Numbered from the stretch's first letter, positions 46,733 through 56,704 are shown. The stretch is 64,000 nt of DNA from Methylococcus capsulatus str. Texas = ATCC 19069 (GCF_000424685.1 NZ_AUKJ01000018.1:237814-301813); one strand, 5' to 3'. Notes: generated by a model not told the origin, from the sequence alone. Numbers and translations are program-made.

Positions 46733-47308
46733 ATGATCGCTGCCGCAGCGTCACACCCGCATACCGCCTTCCGATCCGGGTGCCGAAAAAATTCCGTTCA
46801 GACGCTCGTTCCCGCCTTGGTTCTGGCCTTGGCCGGCTGTGCTTCCGTCAATGCCGAGAATTCGGTTCCGCAGATGGAACAGGGCATTCAGATCGGGGAT
46901 CCGGCTCCCGGCAGGGCGGTGATTTGGAGCCGGGCGGACCGTCCCGCGCGCATGATGGTGGAATACGCTTTCAGCGCTGATTTCGCCGGTTCGAAAACCG
47001 TTCGCGGTCCCTATGCCCTGGAAGGCACCGACTATACCGCCCGCCAGGAGCTGACCGGCTTGCCGGCGGGCAGGGACGTCCATGTAAAGGTCTGGTTCGA
47101 GGATCTGACCAATGCCCGCAGCCGGAGTGAGCCTGTGACGGGGCATTTCCACACCATCGGCAGGCGTGACGACATCCGTTTCGTATGGGGCGGCGACACT
47201 GCCGGTCAGGGCTGGGGCATCAACCCCGCTTTCGGCGGGATGAAGATCTACGAGACCATGCGCCGGGTGAAGCCCCGGTTCTTCATCCATAGCGGGGACA
47301 CCGTCTAG
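46733..47308 (+). pseudogene. Truncated PhoD-type alkaline phosphatase
   Basis: The 191-residue reading begins with a signal peptide and lipobox-like L-A-G-C-A, followed by the PhoD N-terminal domain (G-I-Q-I-G-D, G-R-A-V-I-W-S-R-A-D, Y-T-A-R-Q-E-L-T-G-L) and the first catalytic strand (D-I-R-F-V-W-G-G-D-T-A-G-Q-G). It then stops at F-F-I-H-S-G-D-T-V, where full-length PhoD (about 500 residues) continues with the metal-binding core. No continuation is found in the 48 bp before the convergent gene. It looks like a 3'-deleted remnant. Confidence 0.75.
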
Positions 47309-47356
47309 CGTTCTCCCGTCACTCCGGACTGGGTCACGGAACCCGCACCGCGGCGA

Positions 47357-48946
47357 TCAGGCCCGGTTTCGAGGGTAGGGCGCCTCGGTCGTGATCCGCG
47401 GATCATCCAACGGGCGGCCTACGGTGAAGTGATACAGCGACTGGAACGCCTTCCCGGACAGCCCCAGCAGTTCGTGGAAGGCATCGTCGAAGTAGCAGCC
47501 GATGCCCGTGCCGCGCAGACCACGGGCTTCGGCTTCCAGATAGAGCGCCTGGCCCAGGAGTCCCGCTTCCCAGTGAAGCTGGCGATAACGCCAGGGCGCG
47601 GCGTTCAGGATCCCTTCAAACTCCGCCAGCATCCCCAGGGCGAAGGCGCTGTCGGTGGCGATGGCCTGGTGGCAGCAGACGGTGCGGGCCAAGGGGCCGC
47701 AGCCGCCTTCCGCCAGCAGGAACAGCGGCAGGTGCCTCGGACAGTCCGAGGGTCGGGTCCAGGCGAAATCCGGCCGCAAGGCCGCGCGCAGCTTCGTTTC
47801 CGCGTCCCGGCTGCGCGGCAGGGCGTACAGCCCCGGAGCCAGTCCCGTGACCCGGTGGACGAACAGGACCGGGTGCAGGGCCGGTGTCAGGTCCCAGACG
47901 TCCCAGGGAGCGCAAGGTCGGGCCAGCAGCGCGTCCAGCAGGGCATAGAAATCGTTCCTCACCAGTTCGAACCGCCGGTCGAAGCGCTGGGCGCTGCGGC
48001 GCTGACGGATCACTGCGGCGGCGGCAACGGCCGGCAGATCGGCGCGAGGCGGATAATCCGTCTCGGGCGGGGAGGGAGTTGCTTGAACAGAACCCCGGCT
48101 GGCATCGGCCACCTCGTCGATGACGGGCCAGTGGTACATGGGGTGCGGGTCGAGGACGTTCGCCTTGCCGGCCCACTTCAGATTGCCGAACACAGGTGGA
48201 GGCAGCGGCGGGGCAGGTTCGATGAAGACCTCGAGCAGGAGTTCGGCTTCTTCGCCTTCGGCGCCGGCAAACTCGGACGCGCGGTCGAGCCCCAGCAGGC
48301 GGGCGGTGACGCCGGCATCCGCCATCTCCACCCGGCGCAGGCCCCATCCCAGGGCGGCGGCGGCGTAGCGCAGGGCGCCGATGGCGTGACCGGTGTCGAG
48401 CTGGCAGTAACGAAAAGCCCGTTCGCCGTATTTCCATGCCTCCCGCCAATGGATGGAGCTGAGGCCGATCAACAGCCGGGAGGGACCGTCAGCGGTGTCG
48501 GGCGTCGCCCGGGCCCGGCATTCGAGCGCATGGTCGCGGCTGAGGTAATGGTAGATGCCGTCGTCCAGCCCGTCGAGGTTCTGGCAGACTACGTAGCCTT
48601 CGGTGGGGTGGAGGTTGCCGCTGGAAGGATTGCAGCGCAGCGACCAGCGGTCCGGGCCGTATTCCTTCCAGGCCGACAAGGCCAGGGACAGTTCGAGCAG
48701 CAGGCCGACCGAATCCAGCGTCAAAGCGCGGGGCGGGACGGCGCCGGGCCGGTGCAGATCCGGATACGAGGTATCGAGACGATCCGCCAGCAGGGGAAGC
48801 CGGATTCGGTCGGTGCCTTCGAAAGTCCGGAATGGATCGGGCTGCGCGCTCCAGTCCAGGGTCTCGGGTCCTGCCGCGTAGCGTTCGAGCCGGTGTTTGG
48901 TGCGTTCGTGATAAGCGAATATGCGCCGCGAATCGCCGTCGTTCAT
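47357..48946 (-). CDS. SagB-type nitroreductase with two tandem domains
   Basis: A 529-residue protein of the SagB-type dehydrogenase group. The N-terminal half has N-P-S-S-G-N-L-H-P-T-E-G-Y and a degenerate nitroreductase fold. The C-terminal half has R-Q-R-R-S-A-Q-R-F, A-L-G-M-L-A-E-F and H-W-E-A-G-L-L-G-Q-A-L-Y-L-E-A, the FMN-binding features. SagB enzymes oxidise azolines in peptide toxins, but no precursor or cyclodehydratase is nearby. The start overlaps the NifO-like stop (ATGA), so it is the last gene of the leftward nif module. Confidence 0.85.
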   Translation of the reverse strand: MNDGDSRRIFAYHERTKHRLERYAAGPETLDWSAQPDPFRTFEGTDRIRLPLLADRLDTSYPDLHRPGAVPPRALTLDSVGLLLELSLALSAWKEYGPDRWSLRCNPSSGNLHPTEGYVVCQNLDGLDDGIYHYLSRDHALECRARATPDTADGPSRLLIGLSSIHWREAWKYGERAFRYCQLDTGHAIGALRYAAAALGWGLRRVEMADAGVTARLLGLDRASEFAGAEGEEAELLLEVFIEPAPPLPPPVFGNLKWAGKANVLDPHPMYHWPVIDEVADASRGSVQATPSPPETDYPPRADLPAVAAAAVIRQRRSAQRFDRRFELVRNDFYALLDALLARPCAPWDVWDLTPALHPVLFVHRVTGLAPGLYALPRSRDAETKLRAALRPDFAWTRPSDCPRHLPLFLLAEGGCGPLARTVCCHQAIATDSAFALGMLAEFEGILNAAPWRYRQLHWEAGLLGQALYLEAEARGLRGTGIGCYFDDAFHELLGLSGKAFQSLYHFTVGRPLDDPRITTEAPYPRNRA

Positions 48947-49380
48947 CGGCCGATGGAATCCTCGAGAGCCGGGCAGGGATGAGGCCGGCGGCAGCTTTCC
49001 GGATCGGCGTCGGCCGTTTGCCGGCTGCTGCCGAGCCCGATCCAGGCCCGGATCGTTTCCGGATCGAAGCCGACCTCCCGCCGTTCCCCGACCCGCATGA
49101 GCGGACGACGGATCAGCAGGGGGTCCGCCAGCATCGAGGCGATCGCCTCCTCCGCGTCCAGGGATTCCGGGACGATTTCCCCTGCCTTGACGCGAGGGGC
49201 CGCACGGTTGAACCACTCGGCCACGGGGCGGTCGCCGAAAAACAGCCGCAGTTCGCCGGCGCGCCAAGGCGTCGCCAGGAGGTCGTGGACGATCAATTCG
49301 TGCCCGGCCTCGCGGAGCATCTGCTTCTGGCGCGCGTTGTTGGCACAGCCGGGTTTTTCGTAGAAGTGGACCCGAGCCAT
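48943..49380 (-). CDS. nifO: Nitrogenase-associated ArsC-like protein (NifO type)
   Basis: A 145-residue thioredoxin-fold protein of the ArsC/Spx family. It has F-Y-E-K-P-G-C-A-N-N-A-R-Q-K, F-F-G-D-R-P-V-A-E-W-F-N and I-R-R-P-L-M. The P-G-C-A-N-N motif and W-F-N-x-x-A-P-R match the nitrogenase-associated NifO group, implicated in molybdenum/nitrate balance in Azotobacter. It overlaps the SagB-type gene and follows the Cys-rich gene by 7 bp. Confidence 0.88.
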   Translation of the reverse strand: MARVHFYEKPGCANNARQKQMLREAGHELIVHDLLATPWRAGELRLFFGDRPVAEWFNRAAPRVKAGEIVPESLDAEEAIASMLADPLLIRRPLMRVGERREVGFDPETIRAWIGLGSSRQTADADPESCRRPHPCPALEDSIGR

Positions 49381-49387
49381 GGCGGTG

Positions 49388-49639
49388 TCAGCTCGCCCAT
49401 GCCTGATGGGGTCGGTAATCGCCGGGGGCGATGGCCTCGGCTTGGCCGATCGCGCCGCATTTGAGGCAGTGTTCCAGCACGTTGAAGGCCTGGTCCGAAC
49501 ACAGATCGTCGCGCGATTGCTTGCAGCCGGTGGCGCCGCAGGTCTTGCAGGTATACAGGGTGCCATTGCAGGGCTCGCCGCTGCTTTTGCGCGTGCCTTG
49601 ACACAATTTCAGAGCCGATTTGATCACCTGGTAGGTCAT
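49388..49639 (-). CDS. Cysteine-rich small protein, 83 residues
   Basis: Eight cysteines in 83 residues (13, 24, 31, 34, 39, 47, 58, 61), including C-K-T-C-G-A-T-G-C and C-L-K-C-G. The arrangement suggests two zinc ribbons or an Fe-S site. It lies between the Rieske ferredoxin and NifO-like genes. Function unknown; a redox or metal-binding partner is likely. Confidence 0.8.
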   Translation of the reverse strand: MTYQVIKSALKLCQGTRKSSGEPCNGTLYTCKTCGATGCKQSRDDLCSDQAFNVLEHCLKCGAIGQAEAIAPGDYRPHQAWAS

Positions 49640-49691
49640 GGTTACTCCTTAGTCAGTGTGGTCTATGCGTGAAACTCGTGCCAGCTTTCAT

Positions 49692-50018
49692 CTAGCTCAA
49701 ATAATTGGCGGAAACGCCGTCGGTATCGATCAGGACTTCACCGTTTTCGATTTTCAGCGGATATTCGGCCAGAGTGCAGCGCTTGCCCTTGATGCAGCCA
49801 CCATCGCTGTCGAACTCCCAATCGTGGTGCGCACAGGTCAAGGTCCTGCCGTCGAAACGGGCATCCGCCAGCGGCTCCCGGGCATGGGGGCACATCCCCT
49901 GGAAGGCGCGGGGCCGCCCGCCGCTTGGCCATACCACCAGCATCAGGGTGCGGTTGACCGCCACGACCTCGTATTTGCCTTCTCTTAGTTCGCTTTCGTC
50001 ACAGGCCTTGGTGAACAT
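49692..50018 (-). CDS. Rieske-type [2Fe-2S] ferredoxin
   Basis: A 108-residue soluble Rieske protein: box 1 C-P-H-A-R-E-P-L and box 2 C-A-H-H-D-W-E-F, about 20 residues apart, supply two Cys and two His ligands. It is similar to dioxygenase ferredoxins and NirD, but no oxygenase is present. Position within the NifA-linked leftward unit suggests electron transfer in diazotrophic growth. Confidence 0.9.
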   Translation of the reverse strand: MFTKACDESELREGKYEVVAVNRTLMLVVWPSGGRPRAFQGMCPHAREPLADARFDGRTLTCAHHDWEFDSDGGCIKGKRCTLAEYPLKIENGEVLIDTDGVSANYLS

Positions 50019-50072
50019 GGCTGATCCTGCCGGTTGAGGGGGACGCCGTCGGCGGCGTCCCTTGTCGAAGGT

Positions 50073-50660
50073 TCAGACTGGGCGGTTGTCCGGGATACGG
50101 ATCGGGCCCATGATCTTCAGGCCCTCCTCGAAACTGATCACGTCGAACTTCTCGTCGAAGTTTGCCGCGGCCTCCGCGACGGCGACCAGCTTGCCGGCCG
50201 TGTCGAGCTTCTTGAGGTCGTTCTTTTCGATGCGGAACAGTTCCAGCAGTTCGTTGTACACGGTCGCCTCATCCAGCGGCAGCACCCAGAAGGTGGCGCC
50301 GCGATGCGTGATCTGGTAGCGCCTGGAAATGTCCAGGTTGCCGGCGAAGAAAAAATACTTGCCGGCAGGCGATAGCTTGTCTCCCAGGACGTCCATGAGC
50401 AGATCGAGATGCTCCAGCGACAGCGCCACGCCAGCCAGGAAGGGAAGGGTGGGTTCGCCGGCTTTCGCCACGGTCATCACTTGATCGAACTTGATTTCGG
50501 GCGGGCGAGCCTCGTCGCTCACTTGCTGGGCGAACTTCAGGGCGATCATTCCGCGGAAGCCGAAGACCCCCGGCTGGGCAGTGGCGCCTTTGAAGACTGG
50601 GCTCAACAGCCGGTTTTCGTTTTCCAGGGACGCGAGGGGAGTTTCGCTAATGTTGGTCAT
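50073..50660 (-). CDS. Unknown protein of the leftward nif module, 195 residues
   Basis: A soluble protein with G-V-F-G-F-R-G-M-I-A-L-K-F-A-Q-Q, G-K-Y-F-F-F-A-G-N-L-D-I-S-R-R-Y, T-F-W-V-L-P-L-D-E-A and G-P-I-R-I-P-D-N-R-P-V. No cysteine cluster or membrane segment. The start at 50660 has AGGAG six bases upstream. It lies between the receiver and Rieske genes. No family is recognised. Confidence 0.8.
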   Translation of the reverse strand: MTNISETPLASLENENRLLSPVFKGATAQPGVFGFRGMIALKFAQQVSDEARPPEIKFDQVMTVAKAGEPTLPFLAGVALSLEHLDLLMDVLGDKLSPAGKYFFFAGNLDISRRYQITHRGATFWVLPLDEATVYNELLELFRIEKNDLKKLDTAGKLVAVAEAAANFDEKFDVISFEEGLKIMGPIRIPDNRPV

Positions 50661-50756
50661 GACGCTCCTTAAAAGTTGGTTTTCGGTGAAATAGACGGTA
50701 TTGCGTTGAAACGAGGCGTGGGACGGGCTGAACCGCCCCGTTTTCGGCCGATGCAC

Positions 50757-51182
50757 TCAGGTGACGACGACCGGGACGGCGAGCCTGACCTTGCGGCCCA
50801 GTTGCATGTCCACCTTCTGGCGAGCTTTTTCGATCGTGAGGGGTTTCGTCAGCAAGGAGTTCGCTCCCTGTTTGAGACATTCCTGCGCCAGGGGATCGGT
50901 GGCGGCGTCGGCCACCACGATGATCCGGATGTCTTCCAGACGCGCGCGGATTTCTGCCAGGACGTCGATGCCCCGGCTCCTGACCACGCCCAGCCCTAGC
51001 AGCAGTACCGCCGGTTTCCAGTCCAGCGCCTTGGCATAGGCGGCCTCGAGGCTGCCCAGTTCGTGGGTTTCGATTTCGTCGTGCAGCATGAACTGCAGGG
51101 CGGCACGGGTGATTTCGTCGTCGTCGACGACGAAGACCCGCCTGTCGTCCACCGCTCTTTCGGTATCGACGCCTATCTGCAT
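50757..51182 (-). CDS. Receiver-domain protein without the phosphoacceptor Asp
   Basis: A 141-residue stand-alone CheY-like domain. The acidic pocket V-V-D-D-D-E (20-22) and the conserved Lys in L-T-K-P-L-T (113) are present. The phosphoacceptor position in P-A-V-L-L-L-G-L-G is Gly63 instead of Asp, and the usual Thr/Ser is Ala91. It cannot be phosphorylated in the standard way. It is the first gene leftward from the nifH control region, behind its own sigma-54 element. Confidence 0.85.
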   Translation of the reverse strand: MQIGVDTERAVDDRRVFVVDDDEITRAALQFMLHDEIETHELGSLEAAYAKALDWKPAVLLLGLGVVRSRGIDVLAEIRARLEDIRIIVVADAATDPLAQECLKQGANSLLTKPLTIEKARQKVDMQLGRKVRLAVPVVVT

Positions 51183-51302
51183 GGGCTTCTCCTGATCGTT
51201 GGGGTTTTTCCGTCCGGTCGAACCGGCTGCGCCTTCCCTTGGCCTCCGGGGGCGCCACTCGAACCGTCGGCGCCCCAACCATGGAGACCTTCATCCCGAA
51301 TC

Positions 51303-51319
51303 TTGCAATCCATGTGCCG
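51303..51319 (-). promoter_or_regulatory. Sigma-54 promoter facing left (receiver module)
   Basis: Read on the minus strand: CGGCACATGGATTGCAA. The invariant GG and GC are ten bases apart and only the first T of TGGCAC differs from consensus. Transcription would start near 51293, about 110 bp before the receiver ATG. Confidence 0.75.
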
Positions 51320-51396
51320 TTCTCCGGCCGGTTTCCGGCAGGGTGGTCATTTCAAGGGCTTGGGCCGGATGACGGGCGATTTGAGAGAGGGAGGCT

Positions 51397-51412
51397 TGTG
51401 CCGTTCCCTACA
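51397..51412. promoter_or_regulatory. NifA activator site A (shared)
   Basis: TGTGCCGTTCCCTACA is an exact TGT-N10-ACA. It is 79 bp from the leftward -24 element and about 110 bp from the rightward one. Confidence 0.75.
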
Positions 51413-51425
51413 AACAGTGAGGTTT

Positions 51426-51441
51426 TGTTGCGTTGTGAACA
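51426..51441. promoter_or_regulatory. NifA activator site B (shared)
   Basis: TGTTGCGTTGTGAACA is an exact TGT-N10-ACA, 29 bp from site A, about 81 bp from the nifH -24 element and 108 bp from the leftward one. Confidence 0.78.
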
Positions 51442-51521
51442 TCCCCGAAACTCCTCCGGGTGTCCGTCCATGGGGGGACGTTTACAGGAATTTCATGTCG
51501 TTAGCGGGGCGTAAAGAAGGG

Positions 51522-51537
51522 TGGCACACCGGTTGCT
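51522..51537 (+). promoter_or_regulatory. Sigma-54 promoter of nifHDK
   Basis: TGGCACACCGGTTGCT is a perfect match to TGGCAC-N5-TTGCW. The start would be near 51549, giving a leader of about 150 bases before nifH. Confidence 0.93.
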
Positions 51538-51678
51538 TGGGAGCCAAGCGTGCAGCGTTCACTGCCGTGAAAGTGGCGGCGACAAGAAGAAGAAAAAGAA
51601 AGCGCCTTCCTCGTGCGGCGGGTCGGAGGTTCCAACATCGGCAGAACGCTGCTGGCCATGAAGCATCGATCATCCTGA

Positions 51679-52578
<900 letters not shown>

Positions 52579-52676
52579 GGAGATCGGCGGCACGGCGGCG
52601 TGTGGTCGTTCCGGCCGCGCGCCGCTTCTGGGCCATCTGCCGGTCGTTTTTCACAACTCAATCAGGAGCTTTAGCA

Positions 52677-54137
52677 ATGAGCCTCACAGTTGAGCAAGTC
52701 AAACAGAGAAACAAGGACCTCATCAAAGAGGTGCTTGAGGTTTATCCCGACAAGACGGCCAAGCGCCGCGCCAAGCACCTTGGCACCTTCGAAGAAGGCA
52801 AGCCCGACTGCGGGGTCAAATCCAACATCAAGTCGATCCCCGGTGTCATGACCATCCGCGGCTGCGCCTACGCCGGTTCCAAGGGCGTGGTCTGGGGCCC
52901 GATCAAGGACATGATCCACATCAGCCACGGTCCGGTCGGCTGCGGCCAGTATTCCTGGGCGTCGCGCCGCAACTACTACATCGGCACCACCGGCATCGAC
53001 ACCTTCGTCACCATGCAGTTCACCTCCGACTTCCAGGAGAAGGACATCGTCTTCGGCGGCGACAAGAAGCTGGAGAAGATCATCGACGAAATCGAGGAAC
53101 TGTTCCCGCTGAACCACGGCATCACCGTTCAGTCGGAATGCCCGATCGGCCTCATCGGCGACGACATCGAAGCGGTTTCCAAGAAGAAATCCAAGGAATA
53201 CAGCGGCAAGACCATCGTTCCCGTCCGTTGCGAAGGTTTCCGCGGCGTGTCCCAGTCGCTGGGCCATCATATCGCCAACGACGCGGTGCGCGACTGGGTG
53301 TTCGACAAGGCCGGCGACAAGCACCCCGAGTTCCAGTCCACGCCTTACGACGTCGCCATCATCGGCGACTACAACATCGGCGGCGATGCCTGGTCTTCCC
53401 GCATCCTGCTGGAAGAAATGGGGCTGCGCGTGATCGCCCAGTGGTCCGGTGACGGCACCCTGGCCGAGCTGGAAAACACGCCGAAGGCCAAGCTGAACGT
53501 GCTGCACTGCTACCGTTCGATGAACTACATCTCCCGCCACCTGGAAGAGAAGTACGGCGTGCCCTGGGTCGAGTACAACTTCTTCGGTCCCACCAAGATC
53601 GCCGAGTCGCTGCGCAAGATCGCCAGCTTCTTCGACGACAAGATCAAGGAAGGTGCGGAGCGCGTCATCGCCAAGTACCAGCCGCTGATGGATGCGGTGA
53701 TCGCGAAGTACCGTCCGCGTCTGGAAGGCAAGAAGGTCATGCTGTTCGTCGGTGGCCTGCGTCCGCGTCACGTGATCGGCGCCTACGAGGACTTGGGGAT
53801 GGAGATCGTCGGTACCGGCTACGAGTTCGGCCACAACGACGACTACCAGCGCACCACGCACTACGTCAAGGACGGCACGCTGATCTATGACGACGTGACG
53901 GGCTATGAGTTCGAGAAGTTCGTCGAAGCCATCCAGCCCGACCTGGTCGGCTCCGGCATCAAGGAAAAGTACGTCTTCCAGAAGATGGGCGTGCCGTTCC
54001 GCCAGATGCACTCCTGGGACTATTCCGGTCCGTACCACGGTTATGACGGCTTCGCCATTTTCGCCAGGGACATGGACATGGCCATCAACAACCCGGTCTG
54101 GGGGATGACCAAGGCCCCGTGGAAGAGCGCGGCTTAA
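52677..54137 (+). CDS. nifD: Nitrogenase molybdenum-iron protein alpha chain NifD
   Basis: A 486-residue alpha subunit. P-cluster cysteines are visible in [19 protein letters not shown] and [11 protein letters not shown]; the FeMo-co cysteine lies in the later C-Y-R-S-M-N region and the His ligand in Q-M-H-S-W-D-Y. The H-N-D-D-Y stretch is characteristic. The start ATG at 52677 follows AGGAGC; 98 bp separate it from nifH. Confidence 0.99.
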   Translation: MSLTVEQVKQRNKDLIKEVLEVYPDKTAKRRAKHLGTFEEGKPDCGVKSNIKSIPGVMTIRGCAYAGSKGVVWGPIKDMIHISHGPVGCGQYSWASRRNYYIGTTGIDTFVTMQFTSDFQEKDIVFGGDKKLEKIIDEIEELFPLNHGITVQSECPIGLIGDDIEAVSKKKSKEYSGKTIVPVRCEGFRGVSQSLGHHIANDAVRDWVFDKAGDKHPEFQSTPYDVAIIGDYNIGGDAWSSRILLEEMGLRVIAQWSGDGTLAELENTPKAKLNVLHCYRSMNYISRHLEEKYGVPWVEYNFFGPTKIAESLRKIASFFDDKIKEGAERVIAKYQPLMDAVIAKYRPRLEGKKVMLFVGGLRPRHVIGAYEDLGMEIVGTGYEFGHNDDYQRTTHYVKDGTLIYDDVTGYEFEKFVEAIQPDLVGSGIKEKYVFQKMGVPFRQMHSWDYSGPYHGYDGFAIFARDMDMAINNPVWGMTKAPWKSAA

Positions 54138-54160
54138 GCCATAGCCGGAAGAGAAGGTCA

Positions 54161-54221
54161 GTAGGGTGCGCCTGGCGCACTACACATAGCAAAGCGGTGC
54201 GCCTCTCCTGGTGCATCCTAC
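54161..54221. repeat. REP-like inverted repeat between nifD and nifK
   Basis: A 61-bp element bounded by GTAGGGTGCGC and an imperfect inverted copy ending GCATCCTAC, with an inner palindrome TGCGCC-T-GGCGCA at its left end. Elements of this GTAGGGTGCGC...GCATCCTAC kind occur dispersed in many bacterial genomes. It fills most of the 106-bp nifD-nifK gap. Confidence 0.65.
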
Positions 54222-54243
54222 AACCGAGATTTGGAGTCTGAAC

Positions 54244-55803
54244 ATGAGTCAGAATGCAGAAAAAGTCCTAGACCACTTCAACCTGTTCCGCGAACCGGAA
54301 TACATCAATCTGTTCGAGAGCAAGCGTAAAGAATTCGAGTTCATGCCGCCCGACCAGCAGGTCGAGGAAGTGCGTGAATGGGCCAAGACCGAGGAATACA
54401 AGGAAAAGAACTTCGCCCGCGAAGCGCTCGTGGTCAACCCCGCCAAGGCCTGTCAGCCGCTGGGCGCGGTCTTCGCGGCCGTCGGTTTCGAAGGCACCAT
54501 CCCCTTTGTCCACGGCTCCCAGGGATGTGTGGCGTACTACCGCTCGCATTTCAGCCGGCACTTCAAGGAACCGACCTCCTGCGTGTCTTCGTCCATGACC
54601 GAGGACGCGGCGGTGTTCGGCGGTCTGAACAACATGATCGATGGTCTGGCCAACACCTACAACATGTACAAGCCGAAGATGATCGCGGTTTCCACCACCT
54701 GCATGGCGGAAGTGATCGGCGACGACCTGAACGCTTTCATCAAGACCTCGAAGGAAAAGGGCAGCATTCCGGCCGATTTCGACGTTCCGTTCGCCCATAC
54801 GCCGGCCTTCGTCGGCAGCCACATCACCGGCTACGACAACGTCATGAAAGGCATCCTGCAGCACTTCTGGGACGGCAAGTCCGGCACCGTCGAGCCGCTG
54901 GTGCGCCAGCCCAATGAATCCATCAATTTCCTCGGCGGTTTCGATGGCTACACGGTCGGCAATCTGCGGGAAATCAAGCGTATCTTCAATCTGTTCGGCA
55001 TCGACTACACCATCATCGGCGATAACAGCGACGTGTGGGACACCCCCACCGACGGCGAGTTCCGCATGTACGACGGCGGCACCACCCTGGAGCAGGCGGC
55101 CAACGCGCTGCACGCCAAGGCCACGATTTCCATGCAGGAGTTCTGCACGGAGAAGACGCTTCCCTTCATCGCCGAGCATGGCCAGGAAGTCGTCGCTCTG
55201 AATCACCCGATCGGCGTGAAGGGGACCGACAGGTTCCTGATGGAAATCTCGCGCCTGACCGGCAAACCGATTCCGGTGGAGCTGGAGAAGGAACGCGGCC
55301 GTCTGGTGGATGCCATCGCCGATTCCACCGCCCACATCCATGGTCAGAAGTTCGCCATCTACGGCGATCCCGATCTGTGCTACGGCTTGGCGGAATTCCT
55401 GTTGGAACTGGGCGCGGAGCCGACCCATGTCCTCGCCACCAACGGTGGCAAGGCCTGGGAAACCAAGATGCAGGCACTGTTCGATTCGTCGCCGTTCGGC
55501 AAGAACTGCAAGGTCTACCCCGGCCGTGACCTGTGGCACATGCGCTCGCTGCTGTTCACCGAGCCGGTCGATTTCCTGATCGGCAACACCTACGGCAAAT
55601 ATCTGGAGCGCGACACCGGCACGCCGTTGATCCGCATCGGCTTCCCGATCTTCGATCGCCACCACAAGCACCGTTATCCGGTGTGGGGCTATCAAGGCGG
55701 CCTGAATGTTCTGGTCTGGATTCTCGATCGCATGTTCGAGGCGATCGATGCCAACACCAACATTCCCGCCAAAACCGACTACAGCTTCGACATCATTCGC
55801 TGA
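54244..55803 (+). CDS. nifK: Nitrogenase molybdenum-iron protein beta chain NifK
   Basis: A 519-residue beta subunit with P-cluster ligands in [17 protein letters not shown] and [11 protein letters not shown]. The N-terminal extension of roughly 50 residues before the core is the long type found in Azotobacter-like Mo-nitrogenases. It ends just before a strong hairpin. Confidence 0.99.
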   Translation: MSQNAEKVLDHFNLFREPEYINLFESKRKEFEFMPPDQQVEEVREWAKTEEYKEKNFAREALVVNPAKACQPLGAVFAAVGFEGTIPFVHGSQGCVAYYRSHFSRHFKEPTSCVSSSMTEDAAVFGGLNNMIDGLANTYNMYKPKMIAVSTTCMAEVIGDDLNAFIKTSKEKGSIPADFDVPFAHTPAFVGSHITGYDNVMKGILQHFWDGKSGTVEPLVRQPNESINFLGGFDGYTVGNLREIKRIFNLFGIDYTIIGDNSDVWDTPTDGEFRMYDGGTTLEQAANALHAKATISMQEFCTEKTLPFIAEHGQEVVALNHPIGVKGTDRFLMEISRLTGKPIPVELEKERGRLVDAIADSTAHIHGQKFAIYGDPDLCYGLAEFLLELGAEPTHVLATNGGKAWETKMQALFDSSPFGKNCKVYPGRDLWHMRSLLFTEPVDFLIGNTYGKYLERDTGTPLIRIGFPIFDRHHKHRYPVWGYQGGLNVLVWILDRMFEAIDANTNIPAKTDYSFDIIR

Positions 55804-55827
55804 GTCGCGGCACGTAGGTCTTTTCCT

Positions 55828-55865
55828 CCTGTCCGCGCGGGTGCCCCCTTCACCCGCGCGGCAGG
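55828..55865 (+). terminator. Strong hairpin after nifK
   Basis: An 11-bp GC-only stem (55833-55843 with 55851-55861) extended by CCTG/CAGG across a bulge begins 25 bp after the nifK stop. No T-run follows, so it may attenuate or protect the nifHDK mRNA end rather than fully terminate. Confidence 0.55.
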
Positions 55866-56046
55866 CCGGAAAAGGTCCGTTCGCAAGCCATCGCTCTGCC
55901 CCGTGTCCGGCAGGACAGTGCCATGGCAGCAGTCCCGGTAAATACTTCACAAAAAGTGTGGTTATTTTCGATACAATGCCTTGTGGGCGCGGGATTCGTC
56001 CCGCCCGCCCGGATTTCCTTCCAACTGGTCGATCAAGGACAACAAC

Positions 56047-56415
56047 ATGGCTAACGTGACTTTTTCCTCCCCGCTCTTGCCGAAGGACGTCACCGTCTAC
56101 GCGGTGGCCGGCGATACCCACACCCTCCTCAAGGTGGCGCAGAAGAATAAGATTCCCCTGCCCTTCGAGTGCGAGGACGGCAACTGCGGCTCCTGCGTGA
56201 TGGAGGTGGTGTCGCTGTCGGACAAGCCCTTCATGGCGCAGGACCTCACCGAGAAGGAGCGTGCCACCCTCGTGGCGGCGGGCAAACTCTCCAAGGCGGA
56301 GATCGAGGAAGCGGTCGTCAACGACAGGCCGCCGCGCTATCGCCTGGCCTGCCAGTACATCGTCCGCGACGAAGACATCCTGGTCCGGTTCAGCGGTGAG
56401 CCCGGCGTCGTCTGA
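56047..56415 (+). CDS. [2Fe-2S] ferredoxin resembling Shethna protein II (FeSII)
   Basis: A 122-residue ferredoxin, the same length as Azotobacter vinelandii FeSII, with shared features across its length: N-terminal F-S-S-P-L, Y-A-V-A-G, P-F-E-C-E-D-G-N-C-G-S-C (Cys 42, 47, 50), R-L-A-C-Q (Cys 102) and F-S-G-E-P-G at the end. FeSII binds oxidised nitrogenase components and shields them from O2. Its place right after nifHDK supports the same task here. A TACAAT box near 55973 may give it its own promoter. Confidence 0.9.
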   Translation: MANVTFSSPLLPKDVTVYAVAGDTHTLLKVAQKNKIPLPFECEDGNCGSCVMEVVSLSDKPFMAQDLTEKERATLVAAGKLSKAEIEEAVVNDRPPRYRLACQYIVRDEDILVRFSGEPGVV

Positions 56416-56704
56416 GTACAGTGACGTTATTCGTCGGCAACGCCGGTGGTTTGTCCGCCGGCGTATCCTCCGTCTGACCCGGAACTTGCGGACCACTTCG
56501 GACCACACCGTCGCTCCGAGATAAACCGGATCGCCTCGCCACAGACGTCTTCCTCGTCTTCGCAGGGAGATCACAGCCCGCATTCCCCCCGCGCGGTCGG
56601 GGGCTCCCTCGCATCCCAAGGGGGTGTCTTCGGCGGGTCCCCAAGTTTTAGGCATTTCCCCGTTTTTTGCTCGGTCGTTTCAATCGAACCGCGGTTACTC
56701 GACT

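Noticed and set aside
47309..47356. A frameshifted continuation of the PhoD-like gene
   Set aside because: None of the three frames in the 48 bp gives the expected metal-binding sequence, so this is a truncation and not a simple frameshift.
47357..49380. A peptide toxin or azole biosynthesis cluster around the SagB-type gene
   Set aside because: No precursor peptide, cyclodehydratase (SagC/D) or transporter is present; the neighbours are nif-type genes.
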